The notes beneath the pieces were generated by a model that had not been told where the DNA came from, made no database searches, and saw nothing but the letters and a program-made list of their open reading frames with translations. The position numbers and the translations under genes were made by a program. Source: Plectosphaerella cucumerina (lineage: Eukaryota > Ascomycota > Sordariomycetes > Glomerellales > Plectosphaerellaceae). From it: a stretch of DNA of 64,000 bases. Numbering within the stretch: position 1 is the stretch's first letter; every line of letters begins with the position of its first letter. Positions 1-11,200 of the stretch are shown here, one piece after another. Location: NCBI GenBank assembly GCA_020746995.1, contig JAGPXD010000005.1, forward strand, positions 1,240,001 through 1,304,000, given 5' to 3'.

Positions 1-1500
1 CCGCAATTTCTTGGAGAACAAGGTCGCACAGAAGCTTTCGGCCACCCCTAACGACAGTCCCAGGACGTCTCGGTCAAGCAGCATCGCCTCAAAGGTCAAG
101 TCTGAACCAAAGGCCTCCCCAGCCATCTCTCTGCCTCTGAGACAGAGCCCTAGGAAGACCCGACAGGAATTGGAGAGCTCAACCCCTGTCAAGAAGAACG
201 CATTCGCCGTCATGATGGGAAAGAAGGCCGCCGCCGCGCCGCGCGAGACTAGAGGCCGTGCTGCAAAGGGCTCAACCGCCAACTCCTCTGCGCGCACCTC
301 GGCCGCATCCAGCCCAGCTCCAAAGCGGAAGACGCCGCCCTCGACTGAGACGCCTCCCCCTGCTAAGAGTGCCAAGTCATCGCGACACTCTACACCTGCC
401 CCTACGTCTCGCAGCAGCCGCAGGACATCCGCCCGGCGCAAGGCTTACACCGAGGCCGGCTCTGACGAAGATGAGCTCTCCGACGATGAGTTCGAGGCAA
501 AGCTGGCCAAGGAAGCTGCTAGAAAGAGCATCTGGCCTGATGACCCATTCGTCACGGAGGAGGAGCAACAACGCGCGGCAACCCTCGAGCAGGCCAAGGC
601 CGAGCTGGCGGGCAAGAAGCTCGGAAACGAGCTTATGCAGCTTCGTCTCGTCTCCAACAGCCCACACAACTTCTATAACCCCTGGGGTTACGACAACGGC
701 GTCGAGGTCGATGAGACCGTCGTCACGTCGAGCGGAAAGATGCTTCTTCTCGATCGTCTTCTGGGCGCTCTGTTCGAGCGTGGCCACAAGGTTCTCGTCT
801 TCTCTCAATTTCACACCCAGCTCGACATTCTGCACGACTATTGTATCCTGAGGAAGTACAAGCTTTGCCGCATCGACGGCAGCGTCCACCAAGTCGACAG
901 GCAGGAGCAAATCGACTCCTTCAACAACGACCCGGAGTTCAAGATCTTCCTGCTGTCCACCCGTGCTGGAGGACAAGGCATCAACCTCACGGCTGCCGAC
1001 ACCGTCATCCTCTTTGACTCGGACTGGAACCCGCAGCAGGACCTTCAGGCGCAGGATCGTTGCCATCGCATCGGTCAGACTCGGCCCGTTGTCATCTACC
1101 GCCTCGCTACGAAGGGCACGGTCGAGGAGCAACTCCTCATGAGCGCAGACGCCAAGCGCCGTCTGGAGAAGCTCGTCATCAAAAAGGGCGGCTTCAAGAC
1201 CCTCGGCCAGAAGATGGACAATGACGAGGGACTCGACGAGGAGACACTCAAGTCGCTGCTTCTGGCTGATGGCCAGGTGTACAAGCACTCTGGAGGCGAC
1301 CAGATTCTCAGCGACAAGGATCTTGAAGTCCTTTGCGATCGGTACGAAAACCCTTACCGTCTTGACCAGACCATCACTGACATCCTTCCAGCTCTGATGA
1401 AGCCTACGCCCGCGCGGCCAAGGGCCAAGGCGACACCGAAGCCTTCAAGGTCGTCGAGACCGCCGCGACCGGCATTCTGTCCGCCGCCTCGAAGAAGTAG
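1..1500 (+). CDS. Lsh/HELLS (Irc5)-type SNF2 chromatin-remodelling ATPase, 3' part only
   Basis: The gene enters from the left edge with an open frame (first full codon at 2), so the start and the ATPase lobe 1 motifs lie outside. The visible 482 residues begin with a Ser/Pro/Lys-rich disordered insert (about residues 10-150, ending in the acidic SDEDELSDDEFEAK). A complete helicase lobe 2 follows: SGKMLLLDRLL, VLVFSQFHTQLDIL, STRAGGQGINLTAADTVI, and motif VI DRCHRIGQTRPVV. The lobe matches HELLS/Lsh, which works with DNA methylation and repair in nucleosome remodelling; N. crassa mus-30 is a known relative. Unspliced, the frame would run to 1657, but an intron at 1342-1391 (donor GTACGA, branch CACTGAC, acceptor TTCCAG) restores a sensible tail, LCDRSDEAYARAAKG, ending at TAG 1498-1500. 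The family call is firm; Lsh rather than another SNF2 subfamily is likely. Confidence 0.9.
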
Positions 1501-2153
1501 GCTTCGCCAATACCTATCAATTGTACGATACTTTGACGAACACATTGGCTTTTACCACACGGACCCGAAAGAGTCGGGTTACAAAACAAGACTTTTGTAC
1601 TACGCTGCCATCAATGGCATTGTTGAGCTTGGGATGGGATTGCTGGATGGATCATGAACTCGGGTTTTGCTGGATTGTCTGATACCCTGCGACCAAAGGT
1701 CGGGCGCCTGTAGCTTTTCTTTGGCTTTGATAGATTGGCTTGGGCACAATGACAATGGAACAGTGCGATCTGTTCGCCGAATCTCGTGTTGAGACCATAC
1801 AGCGACCTTCCGTGACGGGGGCCCGACAAAGAGCGTTCCCCAGCGGTTTGCGCAACTAGAACAGCGGCGGACACAGCAGCTGGGACAGGTGCTTTTGGCG
1901 AAACATTCAGAGAGCAAGTCGCGATGGCCTCCCGTTGCTATAAGGCGGCGGCAGTTAGCCACCTCGAACAGAAGCCGGATTGGAGCATCAGCATCAGTAT
2001 CGGAACAGCATAGCCAAGAGCTTCAGAGCATCACCAGGAACATCCAGATACAACCAGATACAACGTCAACCGTCCACAATTGCATTGTAGCCTCCACATT
2101 CAGTCCGCCCATCTATCAGCCAGATCGACTTCAACCCACGCATCTACATCACA
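1501..2153. other. intergenic: helicase 3' UTR and promoter of the repeat protein
   Basis: No coding signal is convincing here. The last part is AC-rich with CATC/ACAATC-type sequence just before the ATG at 2154 (ACAATGGC context), which looks like a 5' leader. Confidence 0.5.
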
Positions 2154-3557
2154 ATGGCTCCCCGTAAGAACACTGGCAAGAACCGTGGTAAGAAGGACCA
2201 GAAGAACACCAACAACGGCACCACCAAGACCACCAAGAAGACTACTACTGCCGCGCCTTCCAGGATGATCACAAGAGGCACTGCTGCCGCTACCACCACC
2301 ACTGCCACCACAGGAGGCACTGCTGCCGCTACCACCACGGCCACCACGGCCACCACAGGAGGCGCTGCTACCGCCGCCCCCGCTTCAACCGCTCTCTTTG
2401 CCCTTGGAGACGATGGATGGCCTCCAGCCGCAGCCTACCTGGCGATAGGTAGGAATCCAGTCCCACACCCCCGACACCATCTCCGCAAGGCGGTTATAGC
2501 GGCGAAGGCGCGAAAGGAGGCGGCGGATGCGAGGAAGAAAGCGGCGGCGACGAAGAAGAAAACAGCCGCGGAGAAGAAGAGGAAGAACAAGGGCAAGAAG
2601 AAGGCGGTGGCCGATGAGGCTGAGGAGGAGGAGGAAGAGGAGGAGGCCGACGAGAACGCCCAGGGGGGCGAAGAGGAGGTGAACGATGGTGACGCTGCAG
2701 AAGGTGAGCAGGGTGACGCCGCAGCCGGCGAACAGGATGACGCCGCGGATGGCGAACAGGATGACGCCGCGGATGGCGAGCAGGATGGCGCCGCAGCCGG
2801 CGAGCAAGAGGACGCCGCAGCCGGCGAACAGGATGACGCCGCGGACGGCGAGCAGGAAGACGTTGCAGCCGTCAAGGAGGAAGACGCTTTGGACGGCGAG
2901 CAGGATGACGCCGCAGCCGTCAAGCAGGAAGACGATGAGGAGCTGCCCGACTACGAAGACGAAATTCCCGACAGCGGTGGACCTGTCCCAAACTCGCCAC
3001 CAGCACTCCCGGGCCAGGTCATCATCACCAGCGTTGAGAGCGACGACAACGAAGAAGCCGGCCCCGCCATCCCCGCGCCGAATGATGCCTCCTTGCGCAG
3101 GGGCAGCAATGCGAGCACACCACTCATGGACGTCGATGAGGTCTCGCCTGGAAACACCCCCATTTTCAGTGAGGAGGCCCTAGGTCAACCGATCGTCGTT
3201 ACCGAGGAGGACCCGGTCGAGACTGGCAACCAGGGCAACAATGTCGAGGCCAACGACGATGACATGGCGGGTGCTGACAATGGGGACAATGAGACCCATG
3301 AGCCGACCCCGTACGAGACGGAGGCCGAGGACGAGGACGAGGACATGTCGGATGACAGCACCGCGACCAACCTCAACACCCCGCGCAACGTGAGCGGGTA
3401 TATGGCGGGTGCGAGCCACGATTCCGAGCCCGAGGTCATGGCGGAGGACACCAGCCAGCACCTGCCCTCCTCGGGTAGGAAGCGCCGCCATGACGACGAT
3501 GAGGATGAGAGCCAGAGCCGACCCAGCTCGCAGAAGAAGCGCAAGTCCCAGCTGTAA
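2154..3557 (+). CDS. Lysine-rich/acidic low-complexity protein with tandem 8-residue repeats, probably nuclear
   Basis: A single exon encodes 467 residues. The N-terminus is basic (MAPRKNTGKNRGKK) and is followed by Thr/Ala-rich repeats (TTTATTGGTAA). A Lys/Ala/Arg-rich probably helical stretch (about residues 120-160) leads into an acidic block with poly-Glu. Next come ten units of an eight-residue repeat of the form AAxGEQDD (about 182-261), an acidic Ser/Pro-rich middle, and a C-terminal cluster GRKRRHDDDEDE...SQKKRKSQL that resembles bipartite nuclear localisation signals. No catalytic domain is visible. The composition fits a chromatin- or nucleolus-associated disordered protein, but that is inference. 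The ATG is in good context and no intron is needed. Confidence 0.7.
   Translation: MAPRKNTGKNRGKKDQKNTNNGTTKTTKKTTTAAPSRMITRGTAAATTTTATTGGTAAATTTATTATTGGAATAAPASTALFALGDDGWPPAAAYLAIGRNPVPHPRHHLRKAVIAAKARKEAADARKKAAATKKKTAAEKKRKNKGKKKAVADEAEEEEEEEEADENAQGGEEEVNDGDAAEGEQGDAAAGEQDDAADGEQDDAADGEQDGAAAGEQEDAAAGEQDDAADGEQEDVAAVKEEDALDGEQDDAAAVKQEDDEELPDYEDEIPDSGGPVPNSPPALPGQVIITSVESDDNEEAGPAIPAPNDASLRRGSNASTPLMDVDEVSPGNTPIFSEEALGQPIVVTEEDPVETGNQGNNVEANDDDMAGADNGDNETHEPTPYETEAEDEDEDMSDDSTATNLNTPRNVSGYMAGASHDSEPEVMAEDTSQHLPSSGRKRRHDDDEDESQSRPSSQKKRKSQL
2697..2936 (+). repeat. In-frame 24-bp minisatellite, ten units
   Basis: There are ten consecutive 24-bp units with no length change; a typical unit is GCAGCCGGCGAACAGGATGA plus CGCC. 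They encode the acidic octapeptide repeat of the surrounding protein. The first and last units are the most diverged (VKEEDAL, VKQEDDE), while the central units are nearly identical, which suggests recent expansion by slippage or unequal crossing-over. Confidence 0.9.
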
Positions 3558-3853
3558 TCTGAGTGCGTTGCCACTCAGAAGGTATGAGTTTCTCCGCATT
3601 TCTTGAGAGGAAACTCAAATCTTGATGTTGATTGTTCTTCCTTCATCCAGACGCTGGCCGTCTTTCCTCGGGGCGTTTTGTAATTTGTATGGCTGGCGTT
3701 TGGAGTGGTATTTCTTAGACCGGGGTTGATAAAAAAGGCGCTTTCTGTTTTGGCTCTTTGATAGCCACAAGTAATAGCATGACTTTTGCAAATCATAACC
3801 ATCTGCACTGCATCGTGATGAACAATGACCGTCCCAGCCTGTAAGGTACTGGC

Positions 3854-4672
3854 TCAGCCAAACATGTCGTCGTCCATATCGTCATCGTCGTCATTATCGT
3901 TGCGACCATCCTCCTCTTCCGCGCGGCGGTTGGCCTCTGAGCTTTCGCCAATACGACGCACGCCCTCGATGACACCAATGATGAAGCCTCTGCTTTCAGC
4001 GAGCTCCATGGCGCCAACACCGCGCAGCTGCATGACGCCGCCGACGCCGTCGTCAAGGGCTGCCGTGCTCTTTCGCATCTTTGCGGCGCGGATCTCTTGT
4101 AGGTCGCGCATGAGGGAGCGCACTTCGGCGTAGGATGGGATGTCGTCGGCAGCGTGGGCGAGGAGAAGTTCGGCGAGCTCGAACCAGTGGTATGGCAAGG
4201 CGGCGGACGGAGCCTGGGCGGTGCAGGAGGGTAGGAATGGCGGCGAGAACTTGGAGGCTCCGCCGGCGGCTCGTCGTGCGTTTCCGAGGGCGTCGCCGCG
4301 GACAGGCGGCGGTGGTGGCGGAGAGAAGGCCTCCGGGTGTACGTGTTGTTCTTGGTGGATGATGTCGCGAAGTGAGTCGGGGTATAGCCATGCTGGGGCA
4401 ACGATGTTGGCGCGACGTTGCTTCTTGAGGAGGAGGGCGAGCCAGAGTGGGATGTTGGAGCGGTAGGGAGGACGGAGTTGTGGTGTCGCGCCCTGCATGG
4501 GGAAGTCAGCCGGAGTCAAATTGGATACGTGTGAGCTTCTTTGTCAGGGAAGACTTACACCTAGAAGCTCTATGCTCTCAAGACGCTGTCTGGGGACGAC
4601 GGTGACAAGCTCCATCTCGCAGAGGAACGCGACCTCGCTCGGCACAAGGCCTGCGGGGAGGGGTAGCGCCAT
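3854..4672 (-). CDS. psf2: DNA replication complex GINS protein Psf2
   Basis: Two exons (4672-4559 and 4492-3854) encode 250 residues. Exon 1 reads MALPLPAGLVPSEVAFLCEM, then VTVVPRQRLESIELLG, the Psf2 N-terminal signature. Exon 2 continues GATPQLRPPYRSNIPLWLAL, LLKKQRRANIVAPAWL and a helical region with YHWFELAELLL. The tail is acidic (DDDDDMDDDMFG). The donor GTAAGT at 4558 keeps frame; the overlapping GTGTAA would not. The acceptor is CATGCAG ending at 4493. Psf2 is one of four GINS subunits that activate the Mcm2-7 helicase (CMG complex) at replication origins and forks. The protein is somewhat longer than the animal family because of a Pro-rich insert (about residues 105-125) and the acidic tail. 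Confidence 0.95.
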
Positions 4673-5293
4673 GGCGGGAAGGGCTGAATGTATCGTATGT
4701 TGTACAAAGCTTTGCTGCCCAAAGAGAAGGAGATCGGATGTATCTCAGCGGATTTCGAGGTCGTAGCTGAGGAGTGGTGCGTGGCGGGGTAGAGAGCGGA
4801 AGTTGGTTGTCGAATCGTGGATTTTGGCGCCGAGTCCGACCTCGACGCGGGGCAGAACAACGGGAGGAACGCGTCAAGCCCGCTGACATAAGCACCCCTT
4901 TTCCTGTTCCCTGTCCATCACCGATTCACCATCCACCATCATGGTGTCAGCAAATAGAGCCAGCAGGCTTGGGTGCGACAAGGATTTCACGCAAAATGCT
5001 ATTCTCAATCTGGTTCCAGAGTAGGATCTTTGCTCTCACACTCACAAGGCCAGGCATAATATAAATTCGCAATCTGCATTAAGTGAAATGGGGGGGTATA
5101 GGCGCAGCAAAACAGTAAAACCGACACTCATACAGCCACAGGGGAGAAAGACACTCCTCCTGCACCATCTCTAGGCACCGCGATGCACCAGTCGCTCCGT
5201 GGGGAACGATACATGTAAAAACCAAATGTGCAGCGCCAAAACGGCCAGCTGCACGAAACCAACTCTACACCGTATCGTGACATCCCCTCTCGC
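4673..5293. other. intergenic: psf2 promoter and dynein 3' UTR
   Basis: This lies between the psf2 start and the dynein stop codon. It holds an ACGCGT box (annotated separately). No coding signal beyond chance frames was seen. Confidence 0.5.
4869..4874. promoter_or_regulatory. ACGCGT (MluI cell-cycle box-like) site upstream of psf2
   Basis: This perfect ACGCGT palindrome is about 200 bp upstream of the psf2 start. ACGCGT is the core bound by the MBF (Mbp1/Swi6) factor at yeast replication genes. A single hexamer can occur by chance in 600 bp, so the call rests on the gene's role. Confidence 0.35.
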
Positions 5294-8200
5294 TTACACC
5301 TCCGCCATGAGCTGCTCGCCCTCATCAAGCATATCCATCACCTTCTTCAGGTTGCCAATCAGGCTGCGACCAAGTCCGACAAGCAGCAGCTTCTCCGCGT
5401 TGGCCGGCAGGCCCAGGTAGGTAGGCGGTTCGCGCTCGGGCAGCTTGTGGATCCAGCCCATGAAGTCATGCATGGACGTGCCCGAGGGCACCACTAGGCT
5501 ACCCTCATCCGAGCCCTCGGGGCCCTCGACGAGCTTGTGGCCAATGTCGTACGCCGCCGGGGTAAGGAACGTCTCGACCAGGCTGTTGAGTTGCTTGAAG
5601 TCGCCTTCATTGTCGATCTTGCCGCCGTACGTCTCGGTCACAAGGTACCGGATCATGTCCCAGGGGATGCTCTGCGGGTTGATGTTGGTGCGCGTGCCGG
5701 CCGAGTTCTCGATCCACGTGTCAATAATGAATGCCGAGCATTCGTACTAGAGAAATGGTTAGTGAGCTGTCATGGCAAAGCACGGGAAGCGTATGCTTAC
5801 ATCGCTATCGTTGAATTCCCAGAATCCCTTCCAGCCCAGGCTTGGGGCGTAGCGGAGTCGTTCCTGAACAACGGCGTGCAGGAAACTGAGGAGCAGGTAG
5901 AGCCTCGTGCGCTCGACGGGACTCTTCGCCCCACGCGTCGACAGAGAGGACATCGAGTCCTTCATATTGGCCTTGACACCCGCAGGCTGCTCGTACATGA
6001 GAACGCGAGACGCGCGCAGGAGGTTGACCGGGATCTTGGGGCTCGACTCCATAGACAGGAACAGCCTGAAGTCCGAGTGGGGGTTGAGCGCCTCCATGCG
6101 CTTCTCGAGACTCTGCAGCCACGTGGGCGCCAGATGAACGTTCTTGACCAGCACCCACGAGCCCATCTGTGCGGCGTTGCTGATGGCCTTGTCGGCGCTC
6201 GCCAGGCCCTCGTTGGATCCCATGGCGATGTTGGTGCACCTGACCTGCATCCGCTCGACGAGGTTGTCGACCTTGTAGCTGGCGTCGAAGCCGGGGTTGG
6301 AAACCAGGGAGATGGGCCGCGTCGCCGGGACCTGGGTGACTGTCTCCTTAAGATCCTCCACCACATCGGTCAGGTCGGGGCCGAACACAAGCGTGACGAA
6401 GCGCTCGGCAGCGGGGACGAAGCGATCCAGGCGGAACAGCTTCACCAGGAGCAGCGAAAGCAGCGCCTGGTCGTTCTCGGACGTGTTTTCGTCCCAGATC
6501 TTGGGCACAAAGTTCTCCGCGATCTCTTCCGACAGGAACTTGTCCCAGTCCGCGGAAGTGGCCCTGTCCAGCTTGTCCTTGAGGGCGGTGAAGTGGGCAG
6601 CGCGAGTGAAAGTCTCCTCCCTGGCCTCGGGCTCACTGGAGAGGTCCTTGCCTTCGATGCGCTTGTCGAGAATAACATCGATTAGGCTCTTGTCCATCGC
6701 GTACGGCGAAGCCTGGACAAGCAACATGGCGAGAGTAATGCGGTCCTTCTGCAGAACACCGAGCGATGTCCTCTTGTAGGCCAGCACGAACAGGTCCCTG
6801 ACGATGACGTCTCGGCGGACGTTGTGGTTCGTCTCGTTGACAAGCTTGGGGTTTTCGTGCAGTACCGAGTGGAAGATGTCGAGGAAGTATTGAAGCGAGA
6901 ACTGGTAGAAGTGGTTGAGGTAGTGCAGCTGCTCCAGCACTGCAAAGACGGTACTGCAGGACTTGGCAATGATGCTGTACTGGTTGGTAATCTCCTCGAC
7001 CTCTGCCATGACGCCCTCGGTGTTGTTCATCTTGTCCGAAATCTCGGCCGCCTCGGTCTTGAGCGTCTCGAGAGTCTCAATGACATTGTCGTCGTCGAGG
7101 ATATTGCCCCGCGACTCGTTGAGGGCCTGGAGCAGGCGCTTCTCGAGCTGGCGCAGGTGCACCTTGAACTCGCCCTGAAGCTTGATGAGGTTCGAGCGGC
7201 GCTCGTCGACGTCGGGCCTCTCCGACTTGAGCACGTCGTTGAGCGACTGGGTCTGGAGACTGCTCTGGGTGACCGTGAAGTTGACAAAGGTCGTGCGACT
7301 GCAAATGTCGGGCGCAAAGGTGGCAGACGGATCCCGCGTCGAGAGGTAGAGCTTGAAAGCGGGTGAGAAATCGATCTCCTGCTTGCCGAGCTGGATGAGC
7401 GTGCGGCCACCAGTCTTCTGATACTCCTTGTTCAAGACGTGGTTCAGGATAGGGTCGAGGTGCTCCGCATCCTGGATGAGAATGGGGTTGCCGAAACGGA
7501 GCGAACTCTCGAGCTGCTTGGTGAAGGAGTCGTCCAGGAAACTGGTGACTGTGAGGCGCCGCTCCTTACTCTCCTTTTGCAGGAACTCGGTGATACGGCC
7601 GGATGGATCGATGATAAGCGGGTAGCGATTGTACCTCTTGAGGACGATGGCGTTCTCCGTGCACAGGTCGTCAACAGGCAGGCTGTTCTCCTGCCAACCA
7701 AGACGCTCGTCGGCGGTGGACAGGTACTCGGTCACCGGGTTGTGCTGCTTGAACTGGATGCCCGAAAGGTGCAGCTGGTGCAGCCAGTCCTCCATCATGG
7801 ACTTGCGGAACGTCTGGTCGTAAAGACCGCTGTACGCCAGGAACGCCGCGGCGACCAGGACGTCGCCGACAAGGGTGCTGATCTGAGTCTCGAACGACTT
7901 GCTTCCCTCCTCCCAGCGAACCCTCTCCGAGGACAGGCTGTCCAGGAGCCTGACGCTGCGGTCCACCTTGAACTTCACACGCTCCATCTCCGCCTTGATG
8001 GCCTGCGTCTCGCTGATGAGCGCGGCGTACTCGGTCTTGTATGTGGCGATGCTGGACTCGAGGACGTTGATGGTGTTCTCGACAGCCTTGGCCTCCGCCT
8101 TGGTCTGCAGAGCCTGCTCCTCGAGCTCCTCGACCTCCTGCCTGAGCGGGCCGACTTTGTCGAGAATCTCCGAGTACGTGACCTGGGCCTCGACCCACTG

Positions 8201-11200
8201 GACGAGGGGGCCACAGGCCTTACTGGCGCGGTTGACCTTCTCAAAGGTGAAGTCAGGGTTCGACAGGAACTCATTGCGCATCTTGACGCGCAGGTTCTTG
8301 GTCATCATCTTGTCGTTGTTGAAGTTGACAATGCTGGCAATGAAGTCGTCCTTACGGACGATGGACTGGATGCCCTTCCAGTCGGCCACCTTGTGACCCA
8401 GCAGGGCGCAGACCGAGTCGAGGGCAAGCCTGACACCGGAGGGCGGGTTACCCATGGAACGAACTTCCGTGAGGTGCTGACGCTTGATGTTGCTGACGCT
8501 TGCCTTGGCCTCTTCGACGGCAGGCTCGGCACGTGCGAGATCCTCGAGCACGATCTTCTTCCGCGAAGCAACCTCGGCCTCCTGCTTCTCGAGCGCCGCC
8601 TGGATCTCCAAAGAGGCATGCTTGCGCTGCTCCGCCTCGCGCTGGTCCGCAACCATGCGCTGCAGCTTCTCGTTGGCCTCGGCGTCCTTGTTCTCGAGCT
8701 GCGACTTCTTCTCCGCAAGGCTAACACGCAGATCACGGACCTTGTCGACGGTGTCGCGAAGCTTCTCGAGACCGACGTTGAGATGGCGCTGCTGCTCCTC
8801 GAGGTCCTCGCGCTTCTCAGTGTATAGCTTGACGTACTGGTCCACGAAGTCCAGGAAGTGGCGCGGCGTGAGGAAGGTGACTTTGCCCTGCTGCTTGAGG
8901 AGCTTGGCGTTGAAGCGGTGCAGAGAGTAGTGGATGAACACCATCGAGTTGACAACGGCCTCGCGATGGGTAGGGGGCAGGGTGAGCGCCCGGTAGGCGA
9001 CAGGAATGGAATCGGGCGCCTCGAAGTTGGTCCTGTCCAGGTCGATAGAGCTCGTGAGCTCGCGGCCGACCTGGAAGAGCGCCTGATCAGACCAGTCACC
9101 GAACCAGTTGAGCACGCAACGGTTGAAAAGAGCGGGACTGGTCGCAGCCTTGGATCCGAGGCCATCTTCGGGCGGGTTCATCGTGAACACAACGTGGAGG
9201 TTCTTGACAATCTGCTGAGTGAACCACTTGTACAGCTCCTCCTGCGAGTCGAGGTGCAGGTTCTGTCGCTGGGCACCTTCCTTGCATGCCGTCATGAGAG
9301 CGGCGAAGTCGTCACCCTCAAAGAGACCAGGCACCTCAGCGTTGGCGAGCAGGGTGTTCATCCTCTCGAGGAAGCCAGAGTCAAGGACGTTGGATTCGTC
9401 CATGATGAAGCAGATCTTCTCGCCCTTGCAGCCACATCTGCGCAGGACATCCCTGAGATCATCGTCAAAGTCCTCAGCAGAGTACTTGCCGTGAACCTTG
9501 ATCTGGAAGACCTTGAGACCGTTCATCCAGGCGACAAAGCGCGAAAGCGTTGTCTTGCCACTGCCGCTGACACCGATGAGGATGAGGTGACCCTGAGGCT
9601 GGCGGAACACACGATCGATGCGAAGAACGTGCTCCAGAACATCGTTGAACAGAATAAGGGGCACATCGACTTCTTCCTCGCAGAAGGTCTTGAGGCGGGC
9701 TTTGACAAAGTCGCGCAGGGCCTCGCGGTCGACGGGGATGTAGTTCTTGGACAGCCAGTTGGAGAACAGGATCGGGCCGCCAAGAGCCTCCTTCTCGTCA
9801 ATGGTCGGGAAGAACTCAAGTGCGATCCTGTGAACCGCGTCATCCGTCCACTGGCGCTCATCTTCGGCGACGAGACGATCTTGGAAGAGACGCAGAGCCT
9901 CGTGGGCCCAAATGCGAATGAGACCTTCCAGCGAGAGATTCTCCAGAGGACGAATGGCTTCGTAGATACCACGAGCCCAGCGCGTAAGCTCACGGGGACT
10001 GTAGACGTAGTGAGGCTGGATCTGGGGTGTGAAGCGCTGCTGCGACTCGAGGTAGAACTTGACCATGGCCTGGGTAAGCTGTTCGGCGTATCCACGAAGC
10101 GCGGGGATAATCTTGAGGACGGCAGAGGTAAAAGTGCCGTAGATCTGCTCGAGAGACTGCTTGCCGGGGTAATCGACCATGATAAGAGGGGCATGGCGAA
10201 GGAACCTCGCGCCCAGCGGCGTACGGCCGGCATCGGTAGGCGGGTTACAGGCCCCGACGAACTGGATCCGGTCAAGAGTAACCCAGGCCTTGTCAGAAGT
10301 CCTCCAGAAACCGTTGTGTTCAACGAGCTGGCGCAGGAAGGAAATGGCACGCTGTGTTCCGTACTTGTCGGGAGCGGGCAAGTTGATCTCGTCGCAGAAG
10401 ATGACGAGCCACCTGCCGATCTGAGTGGGCGAGAGCATAACGCCGTTGAGCGTCTTCTTGTACTCGCAGTGCTGCTCGAAAGTCTTGATGAGAAGGTCGG
10501 GGGTGGTGGCACTGGAGAAGTTGAGGCCGACGACCTCCATGTTGGGAAGCTTGCGCAGGGCGCTGAAGAGCGTCATTGTCTTGCCCGAACCAGGGGGACC
10601 GCAGAGCAGGAGGGGCTTGTGCTCGGCGAGCCAAGAGTACAGGACGTCCTCGTGGCGGACAGTGTCGAGAGTGGGGATGACCACATCCGTCTGAGTGATG
10701 GAGTGTGTGTTGACCTCGATGGTAGGGACCTGGTTCTGCCAGGGAGTCCACTCGGCCTTGGGGAGGGAGACGTCAAAGTCAATCAGCGAGCTCGAGCCAT
10801 CCAGGGGCGGCTCGCCGAAGTTTGCAAGGCCGCAGACAGCATCACCGAACGCCTTGCGGTCGTTCAGGGGGCAGTCGCCGGTCAAGGCCCAGACCAGAGC
10901 GAGCAGAAGCTTCTTGGCGACGAATGCCTCGATTTGCTCAGGGTCGAGAGGGAAATCGCTGTGCTGTGAGTTGTACTCGATCATGTCGCGCACAGCCTTG
11001 TTGAGCAGCGAGAACAGGGTGTTGAGGACACGTGCGACGGTGAAGTCCATGATGTGGTTGTAGCCCTTGGCCTCCTCCATGGCGGCATGAATGAAGTTCT
11101 CGCCGGTGAGGTGGGCGTTGAGGAGGTCGGCAACTTGAGTCTGAACCGCGAGAGCCTTGGCGGGGTTCTGGACGTTGGCGACGCTGTCCTCGTCGAGGTC

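Noticed and set aside
377..1288. 303-residue minus-strand frame opposite the Lsh-type helicase
   Set aside because: It is an antisense shadow of the helicase lobe 2 coding sequence, with no motifs.
1501..1657. Extension of the helicase frame to a stop at 1657
   Set aside because: It requires reading through an obvious 50-nt intron (1342-1391). The spliced frame ends at 1500 with a family-like tail.
8858..10969. Long plus-strand open frames opposite dynein (also 5537-6685, 7439-8827, 11819-14605)
   Set aside because: They are antisense shadows of the dynein exon: C/G-biased third positions on the coding strand remove stops from the opposite frame. Their products are Leu/Val/Asp/Gly-rich without domains, while the minus strand shows complete dynein motifs.
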